Assembly: GCF_001039355.2 (NCBI RefSeq)
Contig: NW_019773695.1
Location: 1-43,409, forward strand
Length of the DNA stretch: 43,409 bases
Reading direction: 5' to 3'
From: Lingula anatina
Taxonomy: Eukaryota; Brachiopoda; Lingulata; Lingulida; Lingulidae
Shown: one piece after another, positions 1 through 14,023 of the stretch
Layout of the letters: each line of letters starts with the position of its first letter
How positions within the stretch are numbered: the stretch's first letter is position 1
Position numbers and translations under genes: made by a program
The notes under the pieces: generated by a model
What the model was told of the DNA's origin: nothing
The model's database searches: none
What the model saw: only the letters and a program-made list of their open reading frames with translations

Positions 1-3000
1 CCCTGCCCACTGCTGGTCTCAGTGGAAGACCACCTCTGCCTGGTAGAGGAGGAAAGTAAGTTTTAAAGTAACTTTTTATGAAGTTTTTTTTTAATGCTGG
101 CATGAGCTCCAGTTTATGCATGTATATGACTGTATGGTCTGAATATGTTGCATCTTTTATCAACTGACATACTAATTTTAGTTTTATCATTTGAATTGTC
201 TTGAATGAAATCTGTGTGACAAAGCTGGGCAGTGCTTAGATATGGCAACTACAGTTGCTTGTCTTTGCATTGCAAGAAAGTTAACGAGAAAAGAAAGAAA
301 AACAAAGAAGTATATTTTTGTAGTATTATATATGTCAGATGTATTGAATATAGAATGTAATTAGAAAGGTGCAGTTGTTGCATCTTGCCAGTTGCATTAG
401 TCAGCCTTTAGTTAGGAGGTAGCATTTTTACACAGCCTAGTTTTGGAATGTTAAACCATGTACGTTATGCATTCAAGTGGCAGAAAAAATAGGTTAATAG
501 ATAATAGAACTTTTCTTTTGCAAATACATATCTGCAGATATTTCTGGCTTGTATTTCATTGCTTGGTTTTATGCTTCCTTTTTCTTACAAGATAATGTAT
601 CTTATTGTCATTTATTTATTTAAATTTATTTATTTATTTTGCTTCTGTTTTGCTTCTTTGTTTCTGCCTTTTTTCGCTGCTTTGGTAGATCTCTGCTTCA
701 AGCCTCATCGCGTGATGTCGGGAAGATTCAAACCCCTAGTCTCCAGACTTCTGCGGCCACTAATGATACCGTTATTGTGCATCAGGACCAGTAAGCCTCT
801 AGCTTGTTTACCATTTCAGAATTGTGTTGTAACTGATTAGTATAACTGCTTGGCTGATAACTGTTTTAACCAGGATCTTAGTTTTTTCAATACTTTTTTT
901 CCCATAGTTATGTGAATGTGTTGTTTAGATACAAACTAATTGTAGTCATTGTGTGCAGACATATAATTGCATGTTTGAGTGGTAAAAAAGGGGTATTGGT
1001 GTTTGACTACACTCACTGATTGAAGCAAAAAGAAATTGATAGATAGATGGTTTGCTCGTTTCGTCAGTATTTTGTGAACAGTCTGGATCACCCTGGGTTT
1101 GGGGAGGTCACTGGGAACTGACCCCTGTCCTCATCATGACTCCAGTATACAGCAGTCAGTACATGATGATGACAGAGGCTAAGTTCTGGTTATCTCTGAT
1201 ACACAGGGTGGTCTACATGTAGCATGAACTTGTAGTTCGAATCCTAGTTAGTATCTGTGTAGTAATACCCAAGTAACAAGATTCATGTTTGGCCCTTTTT
1301 ACACCGAGACATATTTAACTGATTAAGTCTGCACCAGTTCACTTTAAGAGGTTCTACCATATAACAATAAACCCTCCGATAAATCACCTCCTGTAGTACT
1401 GTTACGTTAATTCATTTCCACTGTTGATTACAGAGGATCCATTTTTGGTGACTGTCCTTCATAATAACCGGGTTATTTTCAATCTCTCAAAGTGAACCAG
1501 GAGAGACTATCGGTTAAGTAATATACTGCTCGTTATGGAAAGGGCCCTATTTAGAGACTTTTGACCATAATCTATGTAACATGTTAGTGTTTTATATTTT
1601 GTCTTTTTTGTTTTTGAAGAGTGCATTAATTATCATTTTCACCTTTGTGTTGCTGTAGCTGGTCTTACGTGTACCCACCATCCCCTACAAGGTGTGTATT
1701 GACTAATAACTTGCACTGGCACATTTATTTATATTTGGCCAAACGGCTAAATACATACAATGTATACTTTGGTTAAAGAAAATGAACAATTTAATTTCAG
1801 TTTTCTTATTGAACATCTGTATTTGCCAATCATTGGTTTATTTGGAAATATGCCATTGGCTGAAACAATGAATGTGCTAGTGTGCCATCAGAAATATGAT
1901 ATGATATGTTGTAAGGCAATGTTATGTTATAATACTATTTAAGTGGATTATTTGACTAACACACTGACAGCGATGAGATTTTTCCAACTATCAAAAGAAT
2001 GGACCTAGGTGGCCCCCTGGATCCTATACCATATTTTCTTACTTTTTCACTAAACATCAGTCTCCTCCCTGTACTGAGAACAGTGGCTGATTCAAATTAA
2101 GAAGAATACTGTAGTGTCTTGAACTTTAAATATAGTATTGATTGGCATATTTAGATGATAACATCAGTTTTAGTAAATCAATCACTTTGAATGAGTTGTT
2201 TTTATCACTAAAACTACTTTCTAGTTTGTGAACTTATTTTTATTTCATGGATAGAATTGCTGGTTGATTAACAAACTGATTAATTATTTGTGTATTGAGT
2301 TATATTTAGTCTGCTATTTTCAATAATTTGTACAGTTTGCATAACTGAACAGTCCCAACTTGGAAAAAGAAAGAAAGAAAAAGTCTTCACTTTATAATCT
2401 ACATCATATAAAATTTTACCAGTAGAAACATACTAAATATTCTTCTACTTGCTGTAATATCATAATCTGGTCTGGTCTGGTCTATCCTATCCTATCCTAT
2501 TCTGTTCCACATTCGTGTTACATTATAATTGCATATTTTACTTATTATGACCTGTCATGTTATAACATATCATGTTAATCTAATATCCAGGTCTCAGTCG
2601 CGTGGTGCAGGTCCCATGTCTCTCCAGGTACCCCAGGGACAGCCATATGGGTCCCCACAGGGTATGCCTTTCAACCAGAGCCAGCCATATCCCCCCATGC
2701 AACCTCCCTACATGATGGCCACCCCATATACACAAGGATATGGAATGCCTTTTGCACAGGGACCAGGCTTTGTACCTCCATATTCTCTGCCAAACACGTA
2801 CTCTGTGGAGATCTCCCACTTGAGAGACGTAAGTTTTTTTGGTTAGTGTGTGTGTGTGTGTGCATGTGTGTATGTGTGAGCATGTATGTTGCTTAATTCA
2901 TATATGTCTGTAGCCTATCCAAATCTTGTGATGGATGATATAACATTCCTTCATAAAATTTACATTCATTTACTTGTTTATTATTGTCTGTACTGTCTAT

Positions 3001-4041
3001 TTTGTAATCTTTTATTTATTTTTTTTAAATTAATTATTATTATTTTAGCCTGGGTCTGCCAGAGATGGCACAGACCTTCAGGAGCTGCCCTTCACTCCAG
3101 TTCATGCCCCAATACTGGCTACAACACCCAATACTAGAAGGTATGTTACTATATAGTTATTTCTGAAAGTGGGGACATTGCTCTGTTTGTTAAAAATATT
3201 GAAATAACAGGGCCTATGGGCATTGGCTTAGGGGTACTATACTTAAATCGATGTTTTAGGCAGACTGTTTGGAATATAGAGTTTTTTTGGGACAAACATG
3301 CATTGATGTAGCTCCCAGTTGTAAGATGAATAAGTATAAATTTACAAAAAATATTTTTTATACTGAGCCTGCTGATAGCTATTCTCTATGTATTATTCCA
3401 GTGGCCAGGGTCTGTCCAGGGCAGCCTATGCCAGGCTCTACACGGCGGGATTTCCACCAATCCTGGACAGGTTTGGTGAAGCACCAGAGGTCGTTGACCC
3501 TGCAGACCACGTGACCTTTGACCCTGCCAAGGAAGAGACGGACCCCCTGGTGTGCAATGAGATCTACCTGCAGTTCCTGGCGTTTGCTAAGTGAGTTACT
3601 GATAGGAGAAAAGATTAAAAAGTATTGTTTTGGTGTGCTGACGATTACACCAGAATATTCCTGATCCTTCAATGTCAATTGTGACAGAAATCGGTTTCTT
3701 ATAAAGTATATTTTATGTATATAAGCTGCATAAAATAATAACATTGTTATCAAAAGATGTAAAAGGTTCCTATCAGACCCAAATCCTTTGAGAGGTTTCC
3801 ATATCCTGTTTCTTACAGATACTATGAGCAGGAGCAGAATACCAAGTCCAACGGCACGGTCTTCTTCACATTCCAGTTTTACCGCTTTCCTCAGGTCACT
3901 TCAGAAAGGTGAGACGGAGTATAGCCAGTGTAAACACAGGTGTATTGGCTTAATATTTTCTTCTACATTTTAGAATTAGGCTGGTTTAAGTTCCTCAGTG
4001 ATGCCATTTACTTATTGCAGTGATTAGTGTCAGCAGAAGTC

Positions 4042-4082
<41 letters not shown>

Positions 4083-5056
4083 TTTATGCCATATTTTCAC
4101 ACCAGGTTACTCCTTGGAGCCCAAGAAGGTGACCTATCTCAACAGAAAGATAGGGCCCCTTACATCCTCCAAAAACTAGAGGCAGACGGCACAGTGAAGA
4201 AGGGACCCCCTGGTTACCAGGTCAAGTATTTTGTGGACCCCTCGTTTCTGAAGCCAGGAGAAGCCAAGCTGTTCCTGAAGCACCTGTCGCAGCAGGTTCT
4301 CCACGTTGATGTCTGGGATGGAGAGTCTCTACTGCTGATTGGGTCTTGTGCTGTAGATCTCAGTGTGAGTGGTAAAAATGAACGTCTGGATTCATCCAGA
4401 TAGCTGGAGGTTTGAGTGTTGTATTTTTGTCTACCCCTCTCAGACCACTTATAATGAACTGCATGCCTTCAGTGCTTGCATTTTTAGGATTATTTTAAAT
4501 GTCTTCTTTCAAGTCTGAAGGATGGTATTTTCTTTTTAATTCCCCTGAGTAGACTTTCAAAGCAGACTGGAAACTAACCTGTTTCAAGTAAACTATAAAA
4601 CTGTGTATGGTTTCTTAATATTATTATAAAAGAAGGATTTGTTCAGTATTTCTTGAAGCCTATGCCATGTTAGTTTACTTAAAACATTTTTTGTAACCAC
4701 ATTACAAGATGTAGTTATGGTTCAAAATTAAACATATCATAGCACTCAGCCAGAAAGTGTAAAATCAGTAGTTTTTGTTCATGGAAAATGTGAAATTTTA
4801 AAGCCAATACTTACTTTAATTGTTGTTATTTTGACAGCACCTGTGTCGTCAGGGTCGTGACGCCCTCCAGGTGACCTATGAGCTGGACGTGATGATCACA
4901 GAGTACTCAGAGGACCAGGGGGACACTGGGGGGGAGGGGGCCCAGGGGACAAGTGTGAGGCCAGTAGGGGTAAATACCTCTCTGAAAGGGAGGCTACATC
5001 TGAGGCTTGCCAATGTAGGCCATCCTGCTGACAAGAAGACAAAACTGGCAGAGACA

Positions 5057-5098
<42 letters not shown>

Positions 5099-5547
5099 CA
5101 AGATGAATGTTGTATATATATATATATATTGATAATTTGGCATTTTGTATCTTCACACACAGTAAAATTAAATTAAATATAATATGTGAACCCAGTAACT
5201 ACATGTCTTGGCTTTCTTCATCCCAAATGTGAGGTTGAATTATATTACAGGTACTGAGCTTACTGGTGGCCTGATTTTAATGTGCAGCAAAATGTTCATC
5301 AAATGGTTGGTTAACTGCCTGCCTGACTACTGTAATTGATATTTACCTTAATTACCAAATCATATTGATAAGCTTTTCTTTGTAAATTATATTATATGTA
5401 TGAGATATGGTGCAAATCTTTCTTTTCAGAGCCTGCTTTGCCCCTGAAGAAGTCACGGTTAGTGGTGGCGTCAGAGGGCGCTAACAGCAGCGGGTTCCTG
5501 GGAGGAAGTCTGAATGCTGGACTGGCACAGTCACATAACTCAGGTAT

Positions 5548-5578
<31 letters not shown>

Positions 5579-7338
5579 TAATTTGAGTTTGCATGGTTGA
5601 ATTTTAAAATGTATGCAAACCTATCTGTAAAAATTTCCATGTGTGCATATTAAAAAGTATATATCTATAAACAGGTCTTTTTAAATTTTTTTACATGCCA
5701 GGTAATAAATATATATATATATGTATTTATTTTAAGGTCTAAGAAAGTCAAAAGTCGCGAGAGCACAGCACGTGACTGAGACACATCGCGAGTTGGCGTC
5801 TGTGTTAGTCACGCGTCGTGACCCCATGACCTCTGGGGTAGACGACACGGAGAATATGGATCCTGTCAAGAGGCGGAAGTTAGCCAGGATGATGGCCATT
5901 AGGCAGTTACAGCAACAGCAACAGCAGCCGTCATCTGAGAGGAGTTTGCCATTGTCGGTATGTGGTGCTGAGAGCCAATAGATTCTCTAGCAGTATCAAT
6001 AAATCATTCATAACAACTGTGCTATGCTTAAGTCCTAATGTCAGGTGAAACATTTTCAGAAAATATTAGATTGGGTATATATTTTGTTTTTTCTCCTCCT
6101 TCAGTCTTACAAACAGTTAAAACAGGAGAGAACCAGAGACCTGAAGACCATAGACCTGTACCGCCAGCAGACCAAACAGGAGGGAATTCTCACCATGTTG
6201 AACAGTGCCATCACAGCCCAGCACAACATCTACCCCTCTCTGGGGACCTCTGAGTTCTTTGAGTTTGTTCTGAGAAACCCATACAATGTCCAGCACACTA
6301 TTACCATAGAGTGGACGGACCCTGAGTTGTAGTGAGTGACATGGTTGATTGTTTGCCAATTTCTGTTTAAAAATTAATGAAACTGTTAAACATTCTATAA
6401 TTGTAGTATAATATTTGATTGAAATGAAAGTTGAAAATGCTCAGTAGATTGTACATGGAAAGAAATTTGTAGCCTGGTCAAAGTGTGGATCTATCTTTTA
6501 TAAAATTGGTAAAACATCTAGTTATCTGTGATGATAAAATATTGAAAGTATATAATTGTCTGAAATAAAAGTTAATAATCCATTTTAAATATTATGTTTC
6601 AGTAGACATTACAGACTTTATAATATAATACTACCTTGAGATATTTGCCTTCACTTTAAGAACCCCATGCAGCTTTATTTGAGTATCATGACAGCTGCTT
6701 GCATTATTCTAGTAATATTTTTCAACTATTTACTGAATGTTGACATTTGATGATGAACTACATTAATATATAATTGTTTTCTTTCTCAGTGTGGTGACAG
6801 ATGCCAGGGAGTGGCGGTACTTTAAGCAGCTGAATGAGGTGCACACCCCACTGGAAGAGGCCATGTTTAACCTCCAGAGCTCCTCCCAATACCCCCAAGT
6901 GTTTCTGAGACCCAAGGAGACCCTGAATATCCCCTTCAAGTACCTCTCCTATAGGGCAGACCACTCTGTGCAACCACAGGTAATTGTGGCAGTTGACTCC
7001 TGGTCTTTCAGTGCAACAGGCTTTAGGCACGTTTATATGTTACTTGTGTGTTTAAAAACATCCATGTTATTTAGAGGGAATTTTTGCTTGTGCATTTTTT
7101 TTTTTTTTTTTTTTGGTCTGAAATTTCATACCTGAATAACCAATTAATTTTAAAAGTACAAGTGTATTGTGGCATCTGAAATGTTTTAACTGTTAAAGAT
7201 ATTCAACCATGTTCCAGGGCCCCATTAATCCATTCCATGCCCAGTTCCAGCAGTCCAGCAGACAAGAGGATGCTCTGGCCACCAAGGTGGTCAAGGTAGG
7301 AAGAACAAGAAATTTAAGTCTGTGAAGAACATGGGGAA

Positions 7339-7385
<47 letters not shown>

Positions 7386-9408
7386 TATTCTGGATTTTCG
7401 TCTCATGTGCACTTTAGGATGAAAGCATCTTTCTCTCATGTCACCAGCCTAAACAAAATGTCACCAACATATCTGATAAAGTTTTTTTCTGTAGTCTTGA
7501 GTCAACATAAACACAGCGAAAACAATCATGTATGCTAGGTGATGAAACTTCATCAGATATTAAAGCATTCATGTCATGATATTGATATATGTTATGTTTG
7601 ATGTCCTCCTGAGCTCTGTCTTTCCATCCCTCAGGTGTACTTCAAAACTGAGGACAACCGCCCCATCTCCATCCTGGCCCTCAATGTGGACCCCATCCCA
7701 CACGTTGTGGACCAGACCTTCAGGTTTCACCACCCAGAGCAGTCCTTCCTGAAGAAATCCATCAGACTACCTCCCTTCCAGATGTTACCAGGTAGGTGTA
7801 GAAAACTTATGTTACCTATGGAGATGATGATGATGATCTTTTTTTACATCAGTAAGAAATATAACAAATAAGAAATGTTATTTGGAAAGAAATGCTGGCT
7901 GAGACAATTGTGAATTATGTGAAGAATTTAAAGCTGTAATAAATAAAGAAAAAAAGATAATTGCATTAAAAGGCATAAATGTGATATATGACTTCACAGG
8001 TGCTCCAATAGGTGGTGCTGGGTTACAGCAGCTGTTTGTACGCTGTAGTGATAACAATGTGATATGTGAGACAAGACCTGTCCAGACTGGAGAACCACAG
8101 GATGTCTTCATCAAGGTACTAGTCAGGATGATTTATACTTGGGTTTACATTAACATTCATGTTATTATTTGCTTTTTGTAAAACTTGAAGAAAATCATTT
8201 TTAAATGCTTTTGTTTTAAATTTTAGTTTAAATTTTACTTTGTGGCAAAATATATTTTTAAAAAGTTAAATTTGATCCAAAAGTAAAAATAAACAGATAA
8301 GTCAGCCTTAAAAGGAACAGTGGGTGTCAAGTGTAAATAAACTTCAAGTATTGTCATGGAAACCTTTTATTACAGGTGGCTTGTGGTGCGTCTCCCCAAG
8401 TAAAGAAGTTTTTCCTGGCCATCTACAGTGATCCTTTCCTGTCTAAACCTCTGCAGATCTGGCAGTTCTTTGTCCACTCTCTGCAGAGGGTGGACGCTAC
8501 ATGTGTTGAAGGACAAACCAGTAGATTTTCTCTCATTCTCAGGTATTTACGTATTTTGTGTTTATATATTTTGCATGTTTTTTTTTAATCTATGAGATGA
8601 AAGTTGACCTATTTTTCAAAAGACACTTTCTTACATACTTGTGCGGTATATCCAAATAATAATAATAATAATTTTGAAAATAGTGCGATAGAACATAACC
8701 AGGCATGAAAAATGATTAATTAATTTAATATAATAATTTTGTAGCTCTTTTAAGTGATGATATGTGTGCAGGTTATAATGATACCTTTTATGTGGCAAAT
8801 CCAGCTGGTGGTACATACCCAGGAGATGGTAATAGCTCTCTGATCCTCTAGTATATTATGTTTAAATGTGTTCTTCCAGGGGTACACAGGCGTCCCGTCT
8901 GGTGAAGTGTTTCTCCTCTCATCCATATGAGATGTCCCTGGAACCCAAAGACCCCTTCATGCTGGCTGCAAACGCCGTTCACGAACTCCACGTTGGAGTA
9001 CGTGCCGTAAACGTTGGCTCTAAATTCATGTACATTAACGTCGTAGACATTGAATTCCATCAGTTAGTCAGGACTTGGCTGGTCAACTTATCATGCAGGT
9101 CACCGGTTGTATCAAAGGCTTTCGAGTTAAAACTGCCAGTAGGTGGCGGTAAAGGCTGCAACAAGAGAATCTCATACACAAATCCTTACCCACACAAGAA
9201 GGTGTTTCATCTGAGGACCAATCGTAGTGACCTGCTCCAGTTTAAGGACACTAGGTTGGAGATTGGAGGAGGAGAGCCGCATACAATCGGCCTCAGGTTC
9301 GCTCCAGCTCAGACCCCAGGAATGACGGAGATTCTGATTTTTATTAACGACGATGACGATAAAAATGAAGAGACTTTCTGTGTGAAAGCAGTTTACATGA
9401 TGCAGTGA
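1..9408 (+). CDS. NPHP4: Nephrocystin-4, C-terminal 18 exons (5' end outside window)
   Basis: Exons: 1-55, 689-790, 1659-1691, 2591-2828, 3049-3140, 3402-3590, 3819-3908, 4106-4364, 4838-5057, 5430-5543, 5737-5957, 6105-6331, 6790-6979, 7218-7295, 7635-7791, 8000-8115, 8376-8542, 8880-9408. All have AG/GT borders and matching phases, giving 1,024 residues to TGA at 9406; the human protein is about 1,426 aa, so roughly the N-terminal third is missing. Family-diagnostic stretches are LQELPFTPVHAPI, FFTFQFYRFP, HVVDQTFRFHHPEQSFLKK, NVICET and the tail NDDDDKNEETFCVKA. NPHP4 is a scaffold of the ciliary transition zone that binds NPHP1 and RPGRIP1L; the C-terminal half is largely beta-sandwich (Ig-like) modules. 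The exon at 2591 encodes a Pro/Gly/Met/Tyr-rich linker, the one at 5737 a short polyQ run, and 1659-1691 is a 33-nt microexon. The first three exons are low-complexity and less certain than the rest. Confidence 0.96.
4045..7382. repeat. Microsatellites in NPHP4 introns
   Basis: Simple repeats lie within introns: (TC)n at 4045-4079, (TAA)n at 5059-5098 directly after a splice donor, (TA)n near 5116-5131, (GT)n at 5551-5578 just after a donor, and (CT)n at 7341-7382. Another (TG)n tract is at about 2847-2878. None interrupts an exon. Confidence 0.9.
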
Positions 9409-10225
9409 GGGGGATGCAGGGTCTGAATGTTTATTTATTTATTTGTTTGTTTATTTATTTATTTGTTCCTCTTTATTGCAAGAGAAGTTCTTGTGCCTTA
9501 GTAAAAGATCTCGAGTTGGATGTTGATCGTTACTTAGCATCCATTGATATTGTTTCTATGCATTCAGTGTATTCAGGTCACATGGACATTTTACAGAGAA
9601 GGATACACAGATACTGGAGTGTTCAAAAGAGTTGCCTCTTTATAGCTTTAAGATATAGGGATTGTACAGAATTGTACAGAATATTGTATGGAATATTGAT
9701 TTTCTCTGCTCTGGTGAATAAGTTATCTTGGTTATGTATTATCTTCACAAGTGCAATATATTGTACATAGTGTATGTAAAGACAAATGCATTTCATTTTA
9801 TTTTTTCAAGATCATGTGAATTTTGATACCAATTAATTGATTTAACTTTTTTGTTCAGTAATACCATTGATAGTAGTGATTACTTATGATAGAGTTGTTT
9901 TTAAGTTTTATTTATTATTGTATTTATTTTTATTTTATTTTTTTAGTATAAGTCATAGTGAGTCAGTGATACTAGTGATAGCATTGATTACTGTAATACT
10001 AGTGATATTACAGATATTTTTCTCCAAAGGCAAGTATGTGCAGTTACCAGTTATTAAAATAAAACAATATACGCAAGAAAAACAAAAATGCCATTGATGG
10101 TGCAAAACATTTGATCACTACAAAAATATTGATTCATTTTATTAAATGTTTACAAAAGAGGTTTTTACAAAGACTGAGCCACACTTAATTACTTTGACGT
10201 TTTACAAACACACAAAAGATTAAGG

Positions 10226-10316
10226 AATAAAAGCTGGTGGAATATATTCACAAATATTTTCCTGGTTGTTTTCTCTTACTTTCTGTAGAATTTAGTGTAA
10301 TGTACAAGAGAATAAA
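10226..10316 (+). terminator. Candidate NPHP4 polyadenylation signals
   Basis: AATAAA hexamers occur at 10226-10231 and 10311-10316, about 0.8-0.9 kb after the NPHP4 stop, with another near 10057. They are the plausible ends of the AT-rich 3' UTR that begins at 9409. Which one is used cannot be told from sequence. Confidence 0.45.
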
Positions 10317-10339
10317 TCCACCGTGAGTTGCGTGTCACT

Positions 10340-11156
10340 TTTTGTACTATTTTATAAAACAACATGCCCATTGTTACAGGAATGGTAGTCCGCTAGGAAC
10401 CATAGTACACTTCCCATTATTTTACACAGGTGACATTTGTCCCATATACTAACCCCAGTGCTCCAACTAGGGCTAACCTGTACTTATCATATGGGAGCCC
10501 GGATTTCCATTCCTAGTACTTCCATTCCTGTTACACCAGTCCACTGTTTCACCATTATCGCTAAATAGTAAACCCCGCCTACCACAGATTCTGGCAGTGT
10601 CGACAGTCTTATTCAGAGGCTATCTCAGTCAATGCCTTTGATTACTTCAGCTGGACTTTGCCTTTGATAAAACTGATTTTCTGTCGATAGAAAAAAGAAG
10701 ATGGACTATGGAATTTTAAAAAAGGTGCGTATAGTCCTTTCCATCTAAGATAAAAGATTTAGCGACTACATGAAATCCAAGGAACGGCATTTACAAGTTG
10801 TAATACAACATGATAGTTCCTGTAATTGCTTGATTTCAAGCAAACTGCCTCTGACAATAACAATAATGGTATAATATAAGATACTGCTTATAACTTTCTG
10901 TCTGCAACCATTCTCCAGTATCAGGTGGCTTTTTCTTTTCTAAACAATTTCTATTTATTTTTTATTTTATTACTATTATTTATATAATTCATTATATTAT
11001 TTTAAAATGTGTTATTTTAATGCATTTTTATTTCTATTTTTTATTTTATTTATTTATTTATTTTTTTTTTCAAAACGCCACGTCGCGTCCTTTCACTGGA
11101 ACTGCGGTTTCAGGAAAATAATTGAACTTCCTGATTTGAGGAACATGGAAGGCTTA
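10340..11156. other. Intergenic, no gene seen
   Basis: AT-rich spacer between the NPHP4 3' end and the LRR-TIR array, with T/A-rich low-complexity sequence around 10950-11070. I see no ORF with recognisable similarity, RNA gene or splice pattern. The last bases (about 11143-11156) resemble the sequence that starts the next array unit at about 19276. Confidence 0.6.
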
Positions 11157-11383
11157 CACCCCATTTCCATAGATTTTTAGATCGATCTATCCCTGTGGGG
11201 AGTCTCACTAGATTACTGTCAGCTTGACCGGCTTAAGCGTCTGTCCCGCCTACTAAAAGCTGTAAGGGGGTAATTAACTATGGTGCCCGCTCGGATGACT
11301 GCAATTTAGCGTGAATCCCCAGGGAGTTAGGTCGATCTAAATCTTAATCTTAAGATCGATCTAAATCTCTGGGAAAGCACCCT
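11157..11383 (+). mobile_element. MITE-1, copy 1 (TA target site)
   Basis: 227-bp element flanked by TA dinucleotides (11155-11156, 11384-11385). Its ends form imperfect inverted repeats of about 28 bp that include AGATCGATCT. A second copy of the same length lies inverted at 31107-31333. The equivalent positions of units B and C (about 19290 and 28360) are empty sites. The TA duplication suggests a Tc1/mariner-type transposase; the element has no coding capacity. Confidence 0.85.
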
Positions 11384-11519
11384 TAGATTACCTTCGTTTG
11401 ATGGACCCTTGAGCACCTCTAGGTGAAGAGAATACTCAGCCATCCGTCTCTCCCCTTGAACTATTACCTGCCATTAATTATCTAAAAAAGTTTTACGAAT
11501 GTCTATAGATTATTGCAAT

Positions 11520-12120
11520 TAGGTTTATAAATATCTATGAATCAATATAATTACCTGAAACTATTGAACTGCGCGCGTGACTTGTGTTCAAACAGCGACA
11601 GGTAATTTTGTTGTCATCAGTTCACTTCACGAGACACATGCGTACTTCAAACTATGGCGTCTTAATATAAATATCTATGAATCAATATAATTACCTGTAA
11701 ATATTGAACTGTGCACGTGACTGTGCAATCATCAGTGACAGGTTATTTTGTTGTCATCAATATACCCTAGCACTTCACTTAACGAGACAAACGCATGCTT
11801 CAAACTATGGTGTTTTTACTTAATATAAATATCTATGAATCAATATAATTACCTGTAAATATTGAACTGGGCACGTGACTCGTATGAAACATCAGCGACG
11901 GTTTTGTTGTCATCAATATACCCTAGCACTTCACGAGATATATGTATGCTCCAAACTACGGTGTTTTTACTTAATATATATTATCTATGAATCAATATAA
12001 TTACCTGAAAATATTGAACTACGCGCGTGACTATTGTGTAAACAGTGACAGGTAATTTTGTTGTCATCAATATACCCTAGCACTTCACGTGACACACGCA
12101 TGCTTCAGACTATGGTGTCT
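11520..12120 (+). repeat. Tandem repeat, period about 140-158 bp, four copies
   Basis: Each copy starts with a version of AATATCTATGAATCAATA (about 11529, 11669, 11827, 11979) and includes TTTTGTTGTCATCA and a CACTTCAC segment. Unit B has a single copy (about 20298-20440), so the expansion happened in unit A after duplication, or contraction occurred in B. Confidence 0.85.
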
Positions 12121-14023
12121 TAAATCGGTGAAAAACACTTAAATAATTTCTCCTTTTCTCCGATGCACGATCAAAGCCTTTTATTTATTTTCATAAAAAT
12201 GGCACTGTCCTTTTCACCGTACAATTTGAATATCGGGACTGTGTTAAAGCTAGCTAAAGCAGAATTTTAGCATTGATGGAGAGTGAGAGAAAAAAAGAGG
12301 AAGGGGGAAGTGAGCCCTAAAGATGTTTGGGAAGATTAACTTAACTTGGTCACCTCGTTTCAGGGCAGCCTACGCTACACTTCTCCAACAGGGCTTATCT
12401 ACTAAGTACATCAGCTATTTCTGTTTGAACATCAACCGTTTTCATCAATCATAATTCGTTTTCTATTCTTTCATCAATCATTTTATGTACAGAGCCTGAT
12501 TTTGCAGATAAACAGTTAGTAAATCTTGGTCCGATAACATTTGACTCGTCACAAAAAGTACGCCATCTTAGTTTATCTAGTAGAGTGACTCAATAATAAG
12601 GTACACGTAATATCAGTTCTACGTGTTCTCATTCAAATTCACGGTAAAAGAAAACATTTTCGAGTCATCCAAAATTCCCTTTTCTCATCTAAGGTTATAA
12701 AAAGCTCAATTTTCCAAATGTCTATAAAATTCGCACTAATGAGGCACTAATGAGGCCAGTAAAACTGGGGTAAACTAGCTTCCGTTGGACCACATAAGAG
12801 AGCCTGGAACACCGAGGCACCCTGAGAGCGAGTTGGTAATTAAAATTATCAAGGTAGGCTAATTAATACATTTTTGTCTTTAAACGGACCATAGAATCTC
12901 GACAAGATTTGAGCATTGATTTGAGACAAGAGCATTGGGAAAAGAAATGATTTCAGTACATAAGTATTCTGTTGATATCGACCAGTGCATTGCTTTAAAA
13001 TAAATATTTGCCTGAATTAACGAAGTTAGCATTCACATATCTAATTCAATATGTTAAAACATGGTGATGTATTATCCTCGACGTGCAATGTTTTTATAGT
13101 ACATTTGCTCATATATTGTTATGCATTCAAAGAATATGTTTATTGGGGAAACGGTAAATAGGTCATTCTCAGCTAATTCCTTTGTTGACAAGATATTGAC
13201 ATCATAAGCAGCGATGTTATATAAGACGACATAGGCCTATATGAAAAAAATAAAACATTTTTGATGCTTAATGCGTAGACAGAAGATGGAGTGATAATCA
13301 ATGATAATCTGACGAGACAACGGCTAGGTGTTTTCATTTATGCAGCGTGACGTTTTAATACGTCATCCAGGGACTTTATATGACTGACTCGCAGGTGAGA
13401 AAAGTTCGTATCTATATTTAGAACCTACATTGGATTTACGTTTTACCATCATTTCACAAGAGACTTGAAAACATATTTATTTTATCAAATACCCATTCTA
13501 GTCAAGAAATAAGTAAACACCGTCACGGACGAAACTATACTAGAATAGTAAGATAAGATAAACGGCAGAGATTTGTAAACATGGCTGAAGGCATTGTGAT
13601 TTGGACGTAAAATTCCCCTTGCATATGATTCACAAAATTGTAAACCTTTATTTTCTTCTTTTTTACGTCTATAGTGTTTATGAAAATATCAAATACAGCA
13701 CAACTGTTTGTATAGGCGCTTGTTGTAGTTGTGAGAGGTGGGAGGCGACACTGGTTGGCACCAGACAAAATAACAATTCGTCGAGTGTATTAATACCCCC
13801 CCCCCCCCCCTCCATGCGCAATTCACCTCACAGGAAATGTAAGAACTTTAACGCTAAATTTCAATTAAAATGCATAAAATAGAGACAGGAAAGTAATTTT
13901 GTATAATTGCCTGGTTTTGTCACTTTTCGCTCTATGTTGTCAGTTCTGCGGTTTTCTTTCCTTTTCCATTATATATAATTTTTTTTGAGGGGGAGAGCTT
14001 CGAAGTTGCAGGGGGTTGGGGCC
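12121..14023 (+). other. Upstream block of unit A, no gene seen
   Basis: Non-coding sequence repeated at 20440-22587 (unit B) and in several pieces upstream of paralog C. It contains recurring words that look regulatory: TGACTCA at 12586-12592 and an inverted pair of TGACG/CGTCA at 13348-13365. A poly-C run lies near 13797-13810. Short ORFs here are not shared in frame between units and I do not call genes. Confidence 0.6.

Noticed and set aside
1967-2098. Possible extra NPHP4 exon after CTGACAG at about 1971
   Set aside because: No good donor follows and exon 1659-1691 already joins 2591-2828 in phase.
2580-2883. Minus-strand ORFs over the NPHP4 exon at 2591
   Set aside because: Shadows of the real plus-strand exon, with His/Thr runs from the (TG)n tract.
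11520-12120. CRISPR-like array
   Set aside because: Repeat units are 140-158 bp without a repeat-spacer pattern, in a eukaryotic genome.
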